A DNA stretch of 64,000 nt from Dipetalonema caudispina. Its lineage: Eukaryota; Nematoda; Chromadorea; Rhabditida; Onchocercidae. The stretch is from assembly GCA_013365325.1 (NCBI GenBank), contig JABVXV010000105.1, positions 62,001-126,000 on the forward strand, written 5' to 3'. Below, piece by piece: positions 49,001 to 60,359 of this stretch. Each line of letters begins with the position of its first letter. The stretch's first letter is position 1. Below the pieces are notes generated by a model. The model was not told where the DNA came from. It saw nothing but the letters and a program-made list of their open reading frames with translations, and searched no databases. A program made the position numbers and the translations under genes.

Positions 49001-51703
49001 ATTACTGTTAAAACGCATTTAAGTGTAATTTATGAAATGATTGAAATTTCAGCAGTGATTAATATTATCATTTGAATTTCCTTCAATACAATATTTATTG
49101 AGCGATGTTTGCTAAATTTTCCAACAATAAAATTTTCTTTGTTTAGATCATCAAAGCTTATGGTTTGGATTGAAGTAACAACGATTTCAAAGTATTTAGG
49201 TTGCACTTCATCTCTCAGATATTTGTATCATATTAATGTGATAACCTATCACCACATCACTTCCTCTGAGTGTTTCAGTAAACATCGATCAGGTGTTGTA
49301 ATGGCCATTCAGAGGATGTTTTCTTGCAGCAAGAATGAATCATTAAAAAAAACATTAGAAATAATATTGGTATTAACTTTCAGTGCAATATTCCTTCAAC
49401 TTTAGCATTATTATTGAGCGGAAACCGGAACAGGTTTAGCAAGTAAGAGCAATGAACGTATCCTCTACCTTTCAATGATTGTCATCTTTTTCTTGAAGAG
49501 AAAATATTTTTCCTTCCCATGCCATTTGATTATTTTCCTTTGATATCATTCTGTTTGTGATATTTATTTTATAGCATCCGTTTATTACTTCAGGAAAAAA
49601 GGAAAATATATTAACTGTTGAACGGAATGATTTATGACGTATTTGATGTTGAAAGTTTGAATTCCACCATTTAATTTTTGCTTTGTCTACTAATATTTAC
49701 TTATTTCATCGAGCACAACTGAATGCAGCTTTATGTGTGGATAATTGCTGCATTTCTTGCTGCAACTCTGACTTTATCAGTCTTGATCTTATGCTGTATT
49801 CTAATTTTGAAGCTACCAAAAAATCGATTACGTGCTTCCAGACGTTCCATTATCGTTCGACCGGAAATTGCTAAACCAATTAATGCATTCGGTGCGTTAA
49901 TTTTTCTGAAAATCAACTTAGACTAACTTAACAGCTTTGCATTATGCGAAGTTACTGATAATTGAGGATATAGGGGGATAGCATCAGTTCTTCTACATTT
50001 CCAAGTATACTTTGTATGCTTTGCAAATCTCTCGATGTCTTGCCTCACAAAAATAAAGAATTTTGAACATTGAAATCCAATTTTAAACTAAATCAACTAT
50101 TTTATGGTATAACATTCAACTGCAACATAATATTTGCTTGCTTACACCTAAGGAAATCATTAGCTTGCAAGACAATGTAATATAGAGGAAGAAGAATATA
50201 TATGTGTGATTTAAGGTAACCTATTTTATCTAAGGCTTTTTTGCCTCCGAAATTAAAACTTCCTTTTTCAAATTTGATGTATCTCAAACTTTGAGCAAAA
50301 AATTCTACCAAATTTCTTCGACACAATGGCTTTCAACTTCTATTATTTCCAAAATCACAGACTTTTTCTCTGCAATAAAGGATTTTAGTTGACTTAAAAT
50401 GAGATCAGTTACAAAATTATGGATGAAAAATCATATCAAGAAACATCGGCACTTATTGCGATGGAAAGTTATTAAGAATGAGTTATCCCAAATCTCATAA
50501 AACTAGGCTTCCATGCCAAATACATCACAACTAGAAACATTTACTGTTAGGCTCAGTCATCAGCTGGTTGGAAATAAAAGAAACCCTTTGGATAAGTGCT
50601 ATTTTCCAGTCGTTAATTCCATTTAAGCTTGTTTCAAGATGAAATGCTTAACTGCGCAATGCAAATATTGTTGTGGAAAACTATTCAAATTATAAAATTG
50701 CATTTTGAGTTAGCTTTATATTGTATTCGACGTTCAATACACTTGACATATAATTTATCTAAAGCTGAACCATAGTTGAAAGCATTTCAATTTAATTTTC
50801 GAAACTCCAGGTTGCAATTCTAGATTTCAAAAACGATTTTTCCAAGTTTGAATTCCTCATTCTTTGAAATCTCTACAAAATATTTAATCAATGGTCAGTC
50901 ACGATCATAATTTCTGATGTAGAAGTAAAATTATATGAGGCGGAATATGTGCAGAATGCTGTGCAAAGAGAAAGAATAACAATGAAAACTGACTAAATGA
51001 GATATGAATAAATAAATTTGAAAGAAATCAGAAAAAATATGATCTCTCCCGGACAATGTTTCAGACGAAAGCAGTGCGGTATATGCTCGAATTTCAAGTC
51101 CCTCAGTAATCACAGTTCCTGAATATCCATTACACAAGACTAGTATCAGGGAACCAGAACAAAGTCGAGCATCAAGCAGAAAATCTAATTGGATGTCTGG
51201 TGAGCATAAAGAATTATTTCAAGAATATTTTGATCTTAATTACAACTCTCCATTAATTGATGGAAATGGTCTATGAGATCAGCTAGTGTACTGGAACTTC
51301 GGAGTGACAAAAATCTCTTTTGTTGTAATAAGACTATAACAGAAATATCGAGTGTGATATTTTAAACGTTTAAACCCTCTGAACTCTTAGCTTGATCTAA
51401 CAAAAAAATTAGGTGGGAAACTGAAGCATTTCAAAAGCAAAAATACTCTCGGCTATCCCAGACACAGCTCATTGTACACACAACATCATGCTGTATGCAT
51501 TTTCCGGTCGTTCGAAACAGCGAAATGGGCATTTTGTGGATCGAGATCCTCCATCTGACGAGTCTAAATGCGACTATTTGGATCCATTGGATTTGAATCT
51601 CAGCCAGCTTCATGATATTTATATCGCCAACAGCAATCATCACCAATCAAAGCAAACCGATTGGTTACCAAACAATAAATCCACAGTGACCACATATGCA
51701 TAG
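46081..51703 (+). CDS. Unrecognised small single-pass membrane protein
   Basis: I do not recognise the family. Proposed exons: 46081-46191 (MKALQRVPPDSVYNLSPEEE, ending TNPFI before a GTTTGT donor), 49729-49891 (hydrophobic LYVWIIAAFLAATLTLSVLI, then basic residues), 51065-51199 (ESSAVYARISSPSVITVPEY) and 51438-51703 (ending KSTVTTYA). Phases agree at all three junctions and give 224 residues: a short polar, acidic N terminus, one membrane span flanked by Lys/Arg, and a Ser-rich tail with tyrosines (VYARIS, KCDYLDP). The first intron is 3.5 kb. The alternative is that the gene starts at an ATG at 49723 just before the membrane exon. The last exon's acceptor (CAAAAG) is weak, and a second choice at 51427 gives another frame. 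Confidence 0.5.
48196..48243. repeat. Perfect inverted repeat, 17-bp arms
   Basis: Arms 48196-48212 (ATCTTTTGCATTTGAAT) and 48227-48243 are perfect reverse complements around a 14-base loop of GCAT repeats. The structure falls within the 3.5-kb intron of the proposed membrane-protein gene. Confidence 0.95.
48671..48706. repeat. Perfect inverted repeat, 16-bp arms, 4-base loop
   Basis: Arms 48671-48686 (TTCTTGATCGAAAATG) and 48691-48706 are exact reverse complements around AAAG. The stem is too short for a standard miRNA precursor but could form a stable RNA hairpin or a DNA cruciform. Confidence 0.95.
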
Positions 51704-52367
51704 TTTAATTTTTATCTCAACCTAAACCTCCGAATTCCCCAAAAGTAGCAACATTGCTTTTAAGTAAAATAGTGCTTCAACCAGTCATCAATGAGCAATG
51801 TAGCCAGCAAAAAAATAGCCTGGGTCAAATATAAACCATGAAGTACTCATGTCGATGTGATATTAACCGTCTAAGCATTTCTTGTACAGATTAGTAACAG
51901 AAAAGTTAAATTAACAAATCACCTCATTTATCGTTAAACCTAGCTTTGCTGATGATTCCGATCAATCATTTACTTTCATGGTTTCTCCTCAAAAAAAAGA
52001 ACAGGAGCATTTCTCACCGAAATTACATTTTCTAGGCACATACCGTTATCCTTGTTTTCTGGAGTGAATGTTTCTTGTAAAGAAATCAAACTTTATATCA
52101 TTTTTGACCATAAAACTTCTGTATATCTCAGTATTTGGAGCTCGTAAAAGTATTCAAAAATAACAATAACAGACAATAAAACTCTCGCCATGAAACTGTT
52201 GAAACTTTAAAAAATAAAACAGATAATAAAACAAAACTCATTTAAGCGTGGATATTTCTACGATTTCTACAGTCAGCTCACAGTGCTCACAACTCTCATT
52301 TTTTAAAATATTTCCGGGGAATCAAATTTAATCTAAAAATCTGCCGGAGAAATAACAATTCGGCAAT
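51704..52367. other. Intergenic region between convergent genes
   Basis: Sequence between the 3' ends of the plus-strand membrane-protein gene and minus-strand NOP16. It probably holds both 3' UTRs. No other feature was recognised. Confidence 0.45.
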
Positions 52368-53975
52368 TTATGCGATTTGTGACATAAGTTTTAGATACTT
52401 TGAATATTCTGGACTTTGCTTGAAGATACGAATTTTCCGCTGTATTTGTTTCGACGTGTCCTGATAGATGTTCCTCGCATCACGACTCATTTTCTAAACA
52501 TTACAAACTTTAAGCTTTCAAAATTAGAAAACAATGAATGAACAAAAAATCGTGTCGAATTCAAATAAACTGCTATCATAAAAAATTTGAAAGGTATGGA
52601 AAATTCTACAGTTAACTTTTCACAGTTCATAAGAAGAACTACTGAAGATCCAATCTAACAAAATGAAAAAGTCAGTCGAAAGATCCTTGCCTCATAATCA
52701 TCGCCATGCCTTTCGATCATGTAAACACAGAATTCAATATCTCGAGCAAGCAAACGATAGTTGCGCCCTTTTTTCTGTCTAATTTCTTCTTCCTCAACTT
52801 CTTTTTCCAAAGCAGCAATCACTTTCGTAATTTTCGACTCATCGCTGATTGATTTCTATAAATTTCCGAAAATTGAGTAATTCAAGTAAATTTCGAAGGA
52901 ATTAGAGATCTAAAAGCCAACAGCAAAGACAGCTCGAGTAATTTAAGTTTCATTTATGACCCTTCACTAACCTCATCACAACTACCTCTGGAAATCGGAT
53001 ATACATCTAGATTTATGATATTAATTGACTCAGCGTTTGGATCTCCCTCAAAAATTTCCAGTTAAATAGTTAAACAACAGAAATAACACATATTAAGTAC
53101 GGGAGTTTTAGACTCAGGAACTTACGGTCTTTAGCATCTGGGATTTAATGGAACCGTACAGTTTCGGGTCGTCAATTTCCATTTCTTCACATTGCTTGCT
53201 CTACAAAAGGATGAATTGCTATACGAATGAAATATGACAAAATGTGCAAAGACTGAATATTTTCATATTGCAAAATAAATAACTTTAAGATACATCAAAT
53301 GTTCCACGGAGAATGAAAAAACAAATTAAACTTTTAAAACTACTCCATCACAAGAAAAGAAAGAATTACAATGCTTGGACGCAAAGGAAATAATTTGTTG
53401 GAGTCGTAAGCAAGCCCCATCGCTTTCATATTCTGCTTGATTGTAGCATTCTTGTCCCAAAATATGCGCATCTGTTTACTGTAATTTCTCCAATAAATGC
53501 AGAAAAACAACGAGGTTTTTAATAAGTAGCTAAAGGCGAAATGAAGCAAACTGAGCATAATGGCAGCAAGAAACCTCAAAAGCACTACAATGTCGAAAAT
53601 CATATAAAGAGTACCAGGAGCACTGTAATGCCAATAAAAACAAATATTACTAAAGCAAAAAACTGATAGCAATCAGCAAGATGAAACTAGGACTGAATTC
53701 AACCCAAAATATGGAGGCAGTCTTCAAGGTAAAGATGATCACCCTATTTCACAAAATGATCCTCATCGTTTTACAGTCGATGGAAGGGTAAGGGAAAAGA
53801 AAGAGAGAAAAAGAAATATTTAGTCTTGATCAAATTCTCATCCAAAGTAATATTACCACGTTATGCCATCCATAGCTTTTCGTCTTTTCATTGCTTTCTT
53901 TTTCGCAGCAACCAAATTTTTACTATAATTAATGCGTCGGCGAGCTTTTCTTCTTCCATGTTTCACTGATCTCAT
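52368..53975 (-). CDS. NOP16: Nucleolar protein 16, 60S ribosome assembly
   Basis: NOP16 is a small basic nucleolar protein needed for 60S subunit biogenesis. Minus-strand exons: 53975-53860 (MRSVKHGRRKARRRINYSKN, very basic), 53487-53370 (IFWDKNATIKQNMKAMGLAY, the family WDxxxxxxxNMxxMGLA motif), 53200-53126, 53046-52972, 52855-52691 (RLLARDIEFCVYMIERHGDD) and 52493-52368 (MSRDARNIYQDTSKQIQRKI). The last two carry the conserved C-terminal signature (human: HGEDYKAMARDEKNYYQDTP). Phases agree throughout, giving 224 residues against 178 in human. The last intron starts with GC in an ideal AG|GCAAGG context. Two acceptors end in GAG (before 53487 and 53046). The gene is divergent from RPAP2. 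Confidence 0.92.
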
Positions 53976-54343
53976 TTTGTCTCTTCTCAGTAGCAATACA
54001 GTCTACCTTTAATTTAGTTAAGAATAACAAAACTGTTCTGCAACGGTTTTCTCATCCAATTTCCCCTATTCTTAGTAAACCTGACAGTTACCACTTCAGA
54101 ATCCATCCCAGTTCGGTTTTTCGCATATGACCATTTCTATCCTCTATTTATTATCCATTAAAACGACCCAATATCCCCTTCAACGTCAAAACCCCGATAA
54201 CTACCGGTGGAAAACAACATCACGACAAGATTTCCCACAATAACAGTCTACTCGCTCCTTATCTGGTCGAAAACAGTGCAATGAGTTGTGATATATATGA
54301 CGCGTCGTGAAAATATGCGTTGCACAGAAATTCAGTGAGTGAT
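53976..54343. promoter_or_regulatory. Shared NOP16 / RPAP2 divergent promoter region
   Basis: Only 368 bases separate the start codons of two divergent housekeeping genes, so both promoters and 5' UTRs must fit here. I see no TATA element that I would stake a claim on. Acceptor-like AGs lie just before both ATGs. Confidence 0.55.
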
Positions 54344-57300
54344 ATGAAAACGGAAGCAGTGCGGATGGAAGCGGGTCGTTTGGCTAAGGAACAACGATTA
54401 CGTAAAGCTGTTTACAATGCTATTGTAGCTTTATCAGAATGTGTCGTTGAAACAACACTACAAGAAATGGTACTTATCTTGATTTCTCGCTATCTTCATG
54501 CAAATTTTACTGTCATGTTAAGGTACTAAGTTGCAGTTGAACAAATTGGACCAAAGTAGTTGGATGGAAGTGGTCGAGGAACGTTATCTTGGGCGAATAT
54601 GTGGTTTCCCACTCTGTAATAATCCTATTGAAGTGAAGAATTCGCAAAGATATCGAATCGACTTGAGAAATAAGAAGTTAAGTGGTTTTTTGGTCCTCTC
54701 AACAAATGTTTTACACAGAAAAATGTTACTTAAGATTGAAACGCTGATTTTTGATATTCATCCTTTAACTCGTCATGAAATATTTGCTCACAATTTTTTT
54801 ATTCCGTTCGAACTATTCTTCTTCTTCATTTTAACCTTTAACATGAGCAGTTTGAGTATAAAGTCATCTCTTGGCAAATGTGTCCCCGATTTGCATCTTA
54901 GTTTTTCATGAATTCAGTGGAATCCTGAAAGAAATCTTCTGTTCTCATACAAAAAAAAAAAAAAAAAAAAATAAAATTGAAATAAATGAATAAACCAAAT
55001 GATTATTGACGAATGGCTTGGTGAATAGAAGAATCTACTTATTTGTTTCTATGATAAAAGCAAGCGTAAGGTTGTAGAAGTTAAAAAAAAGCTAGTAACA
55101 TTGATAATGCAGGAAAAACATGTATCGGTTACAAGATAAGTGGAAAAAATTAAGAATCTATTCCCAAATTTCAGTGAATTTTTAAATGAATTTTTTAAAT
55201 ATCTAGTTTTTCTTGCAGGTGTTCGAACGATCTGCTGACATTGATAAATATTGTTGCCAAGATTGTTTTTTACGATCTGCTGCAGTAAGGGCACAGCTAG
55301 AACCGGAGCCATTATGGATAAGAGGCAATGAACGAGGTAACTTTACATTTTTATGTGCATAATTTAGGATAATTTGAATTTTTATTAGTTGAGAGTTTCT
55401 TAATTCAAATGAATTGTTTTTAAGTTATCCTTCACGGTTAGTGTATTATCAAATAAATCCTGAAACCTAATCATTACTACGATATAAATAGTCGCTTGAA
55501 TTGAGCTGCAATAGCTTGAGATTTAAGCAGAAAATATAATTAACCAATAAAAGGAAACATTCAAAGTAAATATTGCTATACTTATAAGAAAATTTTTTTG
55601 TTAGTAAAGGTATTCGATTTGAACACTGGAAACATCAGACAACAGGAGCAGGACACTCATGACTTTAAACTGAATGAAGACCAACAGCTGATAACATCAC
55701 TTGAAACTTTGAAAGTAAGGATTTAACTTTATTTTCATTATATTCAGTTGCTTGTATATAGTTCTTATTTGATTGTTAGTTGTTATTAACATAAACATAA
55801 ATACTATTGGCTCTCATACTTTCTTTATGGCATGTTTTTCTTCACCTAGATTGCAAAAGTGTTCGTTTGCTCTGTGCATGCTCAGCGCATAAATTTGAAA
55901 AACACTTAACATCTCGAACTTTATAATCTTCGTAATCTTCAGAAGTAGTGGAGTTTGCATTATCACCATTGTTATTCAACTCTATATTTCATCAACTGTA
56001 ATAAAAAAAATGATTGATCAAGAAGAAGCATGAAGATTGTGGTTAGCTTAAAGTCTAGAATTTCTTTCAGATTGGTGACACCGCGGAATCTGATGATGAG
56101 GATAATGATGATAAAATCAACATGGATGAAGAAAAAAGGGATGATGAGGAGTTTTATAGTCTTTGCCGATCTTATCTTACAATGAAGTCTGCACTTTCTA
56201 GCGTTGAAGAAAGTACAAATATATTCACAGTTGGAAGGATTACAGATGAGACCATCGCGAAAATGGAGATAGGAACAGTTCGTTGATTTCTTTGAGTTAG
56301 AAGAATCTAAAGATAGAGAAGATCTAATTCTGTTTAGTTGGCCGATAATTCATGTTGTTAGACACCTTGCGCTTCATTATATTTTCCAAAATTTTAGGAG
56401 AAGAAAGAGAATAAACAACTTCCTGAAAGCGAAAAATTGGCTCGTATACGGAACAAGTATCATCAGAATAAACTTAGACGACTCCCAGGAATAATTGAAG
56501 CCAAACCACTTAGTTCACAGCCTAGTGGAAAAGTTCCAGCGAACTTCTGTGAAGATTTTGAGAGAACGCTGTCGTAAGTTACTGCTCCTCTAATTAGTAA
56601 AATTTCAACATTATCTAAATAAGTTGAGTTTCCAGCTTAATTTTTCTGTTCTCTTCCCTTTTTACTTCGGAATAAAAGGAGAAATAATTGGATTGCATTT
56701 TCTTAATTTTTTAAGAGAATGGTGTGGTCCCGAAACGATTTGTTACTTACAATATCGCCGCAGGATGTATTTATCGGATGGTGAAGATAAATTAGTCACT
56801 GCAGCAAGATCCATTAGTGCCCAGTTTTATACCGATGATCGCCTCATTAATAAAAGGATTGAAGAAGATATGTTTCTTCCCCCAATTAGCAATGTTGATC
56901 AAGCAAAACAGCGAATTTCGGTACTGGCTGAATTACTAAAACCAAGGTAAGCTCATAACCCTTCATTTTCTTTTATTTTTTAAATATTTTGTGTAAGTGA
57001 TTGTTTTACTAAATGCTTCAAAAAAAAGAGCAGGATGTTAGCAATCATAAAAAATTCCCAGAGAATATGATTACTAACTTTTATTTATGATAAGTGAAAT
57101 AAGACGTTCCCAAAAAGCTAACATATACATCGAGTCAGATTTCTAAGTTTTCTGTTAGATACAGGGGAAGTTTTTTATTCTAGGAATCTTAAAGTCATGA
57201 CGGAAAGAAATGTGTAGTTTTATAAGTTCCCTTATACTTTTTATGCTTTCATTTACAGCTGGCGACTTTTGGAGGGAAGATTAAGCATAAATGGATGTGG

Positions 57301-57827
57301 ACAACAGGCCCTAGAGATTATTTCCACATTTCGACTGTCGGCAACAAACGCTGTTCTTGAAAGGAAGGCATGCGACCTTGCAGTTGCCATCATTTTCCGC
57401 TTGTAAGTTTCCTTTTTTTTGAGACTACTGATATAGATTTTGAATGAACAACTTCCTTCATTTTATTAGGATGACATATGACATTGTTTTTCATATTTTG
57501 GTAGATAATCTGTGGGGATTTTGGTAGGTGATTTCTGTAAAAATACTGACGATGATTCAGTAAGAATAAGCTTGTAAATTTCATTATAAATTAATTTGTT
57601 CATTTTTTCTTTATGAGGTGGGATGGGAGAGGGGTGAGTCATATTTTAGATGCTTACTTCAAGCAGAAATGGATTTTAGGCTTGCTTACTGTGATAGATC
57701 TTTGATGGATTTCTTCCCGTCTGACAACACTGTGTCATTCAAATTTAAGCAGTATTTGGAACAGATAGGATGTGATGTGAAGTGCTATTTTGAAATTCTT
57801 TCTACTGTCAGGAATAAATTGGAATGA
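54344..57827 (+). CDS. RPAP2: RPAP2 / Rtr1 Pol II CTD Ser5 phosphatase
   Basis: RPAP2/Rtr1 binds RNA polymerase II, helps its nuclear import and removes Ser5 phosphates from its CTD. Exons: 54344-54469, 54537-54692, 55219-55336, 55605-55714, 56071-56277, 56398-56573, 56716-56946, 57259-57402 and 57650-57827, giving 481 residues. The atypical zinc finger is visible as CGFPLC in exon 2 and CCQDC in exon 3, followed by PLWIRGNER, which matches the PVWLREEE region of the family. An acidic linker (AESDDEDNDDKINMDEEKRD) follows, then a longer C-terminal region starting EWCGPETICYL. The exon 2 donor is uncertain: the strong GTTAAG site breaks phase, so I used a weaker GTCCTC site at 54693. The start at 54344 is the first in-frame ATG after acceptor-like AGs. 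Confidence 0.88.
54951..54971. repeat. Poly(A) run in RPAP2 intron 2
   Basis: About 21 consecutive A residues inside the second RPAP2 intron, a simple low-complexity tract. Confidence 0.85.
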
Positions 57828-58510
57828 GTGTACGTATCATATATAATATTATGCTTGTATATATCATATGCAGTAGCAAGTTCGATATGCATTCTGAAAT
57901 ATATTTACCGATTGTGATTCACTGTATCTCTAGAAATTTGCGAAATTTCTGCCCTTGAGACCACAATTATATTATGTAAAGAAAAAAAAACAAAAACAAA
58001 ACAAAACAAAAATACAACCATTCCTATACAAATTAAACAGTTTTTCAGTCGAACATTTTGTGACTAATAATGTTTGAGTTTGAAATTTTGGAAAAAATTA
58101 CGGATTAAAAGTTTCTCATATTCTTTGAATTATTACAAAATTATTATATAACAAACTTTTTGTGAATTTCCCGAAATAAAAAAAGGTGTACTCAAAGTGA
58201 TTTCAATAAAATTGATCTCAGTTTATCGACCACATGTTACGGTTCCCAGTTCCATTTCTCTATTTTCCACGTTTTATTTTTTGGGATGGAATAAACAAGG
58301 AATTAAGGAAAAATCATCTTTAAAAAAGATTGCGGATTCATGATTATTGAAAAGATTCAAAAAAGCAATCAAATTATCTTTTAAACAATTCGCGGTTTTG
58401 TCTGCAACTCGAATGGATTAAAGGTTTCGTGCTTTGCAGGAGCAGGAGTTTTTTCGATATTTCTGATTAAGGTTGAAATTACTTCCAACACTCCTTATGA
58501 CTGGGTCTAC
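57828..58510. other. Intergenic region RPAP2 to DPM2
   Basis: Contains the RPAP2 3' end and the DPM2 upstream region. A TTTGCAG acceptor ends at 58440, 70 bases before the DPM2 ATG, and could be a trans-splice or 5' UTR acceptor. An A-rich AAACAAAACAAAACAAAA tract lies near 57990-58010. Confidence 0.5.
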
Positions 58511-59199
58511 ATGGTTGCTGTAGACCTTTGTGCAGGATATTTTTTGTTAGCATTTTCCGCTGTGGTCTTCCCGTACCTTCTTGTTTGGATCTATGTTATG
58601 GTAAGTTAATATCATACAAAGCTGGCTGACGATAATCTCACATATAAAACTCACTGATAGTGCTAATCAGTACCATATACTCGTAGATCTCTGGTTAGTG
58701 AGTTAAGTTATCCTCTATGCGGGATTTTCTTTTTAGCTCGTTCTTGGTAGGAATATATTTCCACATGAACTCGTGATACTAGAAAACTGATCATGCTTTA
58801 AAAAGCTAGAAATTTATAGGAGCTTTCCAGACTGATACCTATACATTACAAAGAGAGAAGTGTTGATCAAAGCTCATCAATTAACATTTTTTAGCCTTTC
58901 ACGTCTCAAGATTTCATTATCAGAATGGCATTTCCATCGCAGTACTTGGCGCTTCTCTTTCCGCTCATTTGCTTCATTTCCGTGCTTTGTTGTGTGGGTT
59001 AGTTACTTCTCAATTTCTATGTTTTCAACTTAACCAATCGAACTTCAGTATGTTTCAAAGTTTTGAGGAAACACTTTTCCTAATGTTTCATCTCATTTTC
59101 TCAAAGATCATTTCAGGTGTTTCTTCTTTGATACTTTTTGTGGGCCAAATTCGGGGACGACCTTTCGAACCAAGTAGAGGACGAATTTTTTCAGGGTGA
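58511..59199 (+). CDS. DPM2: Dolichol-phosphate mannose synthase subunit 2
   Basis: DPM2 is a small ER membrane protein that stabilises the dolichol-phosphate-mannose synthase DPM1/DPM3 and supports GPI-anchor synthesis. Exons 58511-58600, 58895-58997 and 59117-59199 join in phase to give 91 residues (human 84). There are two hydrophobic helices, the first MVAVDLCAGYFLLAFSAVVF onward and the second around YLALLFPLICFISVLC. The family PF(x)SQ loop lies between them (PFTSQDFIIR). The tail is basic (GQIRGRPFEPSRGR). The spacing from the start Met to the PF loop matches human DPM2, which is why I chose this ATG over an upstream extension of the frame. RPAP2 lies upstream and RPS11 downstream on the same strand. 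Confidence 0.8.
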
Positions 59200-60359
59200 T
59201 ATGAATATACATATATATGTAATATAATTTTATTTATTTGTCCTTAGTGATGTAATTAAAGAACTTGAAACATAAAACAGCCGCTGAGAATGTTAATTCT
59301 ATCTGTGTGACTCATCGTTAATAAGTTATTCCGCCCTACCAATTAATTCATCAAGAGTTATCCATGCCATGATCAGTTTACGCACAACAAATTGCTACAA
59401 CCATACGAAGTCCCGGTCTTCCGAACTTAGGTTAGTAAAAAATATATCGTGGACATACGAGATTTAACGGGGCCGTGCGGACGTCGTTACGATCGATGCC
59501 TTCTTTTAGGTTCTTATATCTCGGGGCTGTGTAGGGGGCGGGGGTGTGTACTGCTATGTTCGACATTGGTTCTGTTCCTGGAAAACACAGTTGTGAAGTG
59601 TCTGATTACTGGACAAATCATGTGTCGATCGATTAATTGGTCGATTGATTGGTTGTTTATTGATCCAACATATTTTAGGCTAATTCATTCATCTCTTAAT
59701 ATATTGAATTTAGTTGATGTATGTGAAATTTGCTTATGAAATTGATGAATTAAATTCGCATACCGAAATTTATTCCCTGTATGATTCGGATAATAGAAGC
59801 CTTAACTTAATATTCGAAGAATATTTCACAGGAGACGGAGATAACACTTTGGAGCTGACGTACTTTGTCGTGCCAGATTTCTAGTTTGCTTTGTGAGGAA
59901 GGAATCAGCATACCGCTAAAAATTGTTTGTTCTTTAGTTTATAACATCTCGTCTAACTCGAAAAAATATATCGCAGTTAAAGTGTATGGTAGAACTCTGA
60001 CATCGTCTTCGCGGAGTTCTTTGAATGCTCATTTACTGGTAGTATTAGCTTCATATTGTGGTTGAGTAATTCCAACATTCCTTCAGTTCTACTTTCTGGT
60101 CTGATATTAACTGACTGAATGCTTTGAAGACATGTTGAATAGGCTTGAACGGAATAGTTGTATGACTGACATCTTACGGTTCTGCATAGGCGTTCACGGA
60201 ACATACTGCGCGAAATGACTCAGATGATCATTTCTGATAATTACTTCAGACGTATCACATCTTCCCCTATGGTGACCTAAACTATAGGACTTCTCATTAA
60301 AATGGGAATGTCTTCAGGGTTCTTGGATTTTGTCGATAAGTTGGAAAGTTGCAGAAAAG
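59200..60359. other. Intergenic region DPM2 to RPS11
   Basis: It includes a noticeably less AT-rich segment around 59400-59560 with G-rich runs near 59525-59545, and another around 59960-60240. These look like promoter or 5' UTR DNA of the ribosomal protein gene. Open frames there (for example from 59449) show no splice support or similarity. Confidence 0.4.
60353..60354 (+). other. Putative SL trans-splice acceptor for RPS11
   Basis: AAAGTTGCAG ends at 60354, five bases before the ATG at 60360. A very short leader after an acceptor is typical of trans-spliced nematode ribosomal protein mRNAs. Confidence 0.5.

Noticed and set aside
59449..59739. Plus-strand frame of 96 codons upstream of RPS11
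   Set aside because: Cys-rich random composition, no splice sites that join it to a neighbour, and no recognised family.
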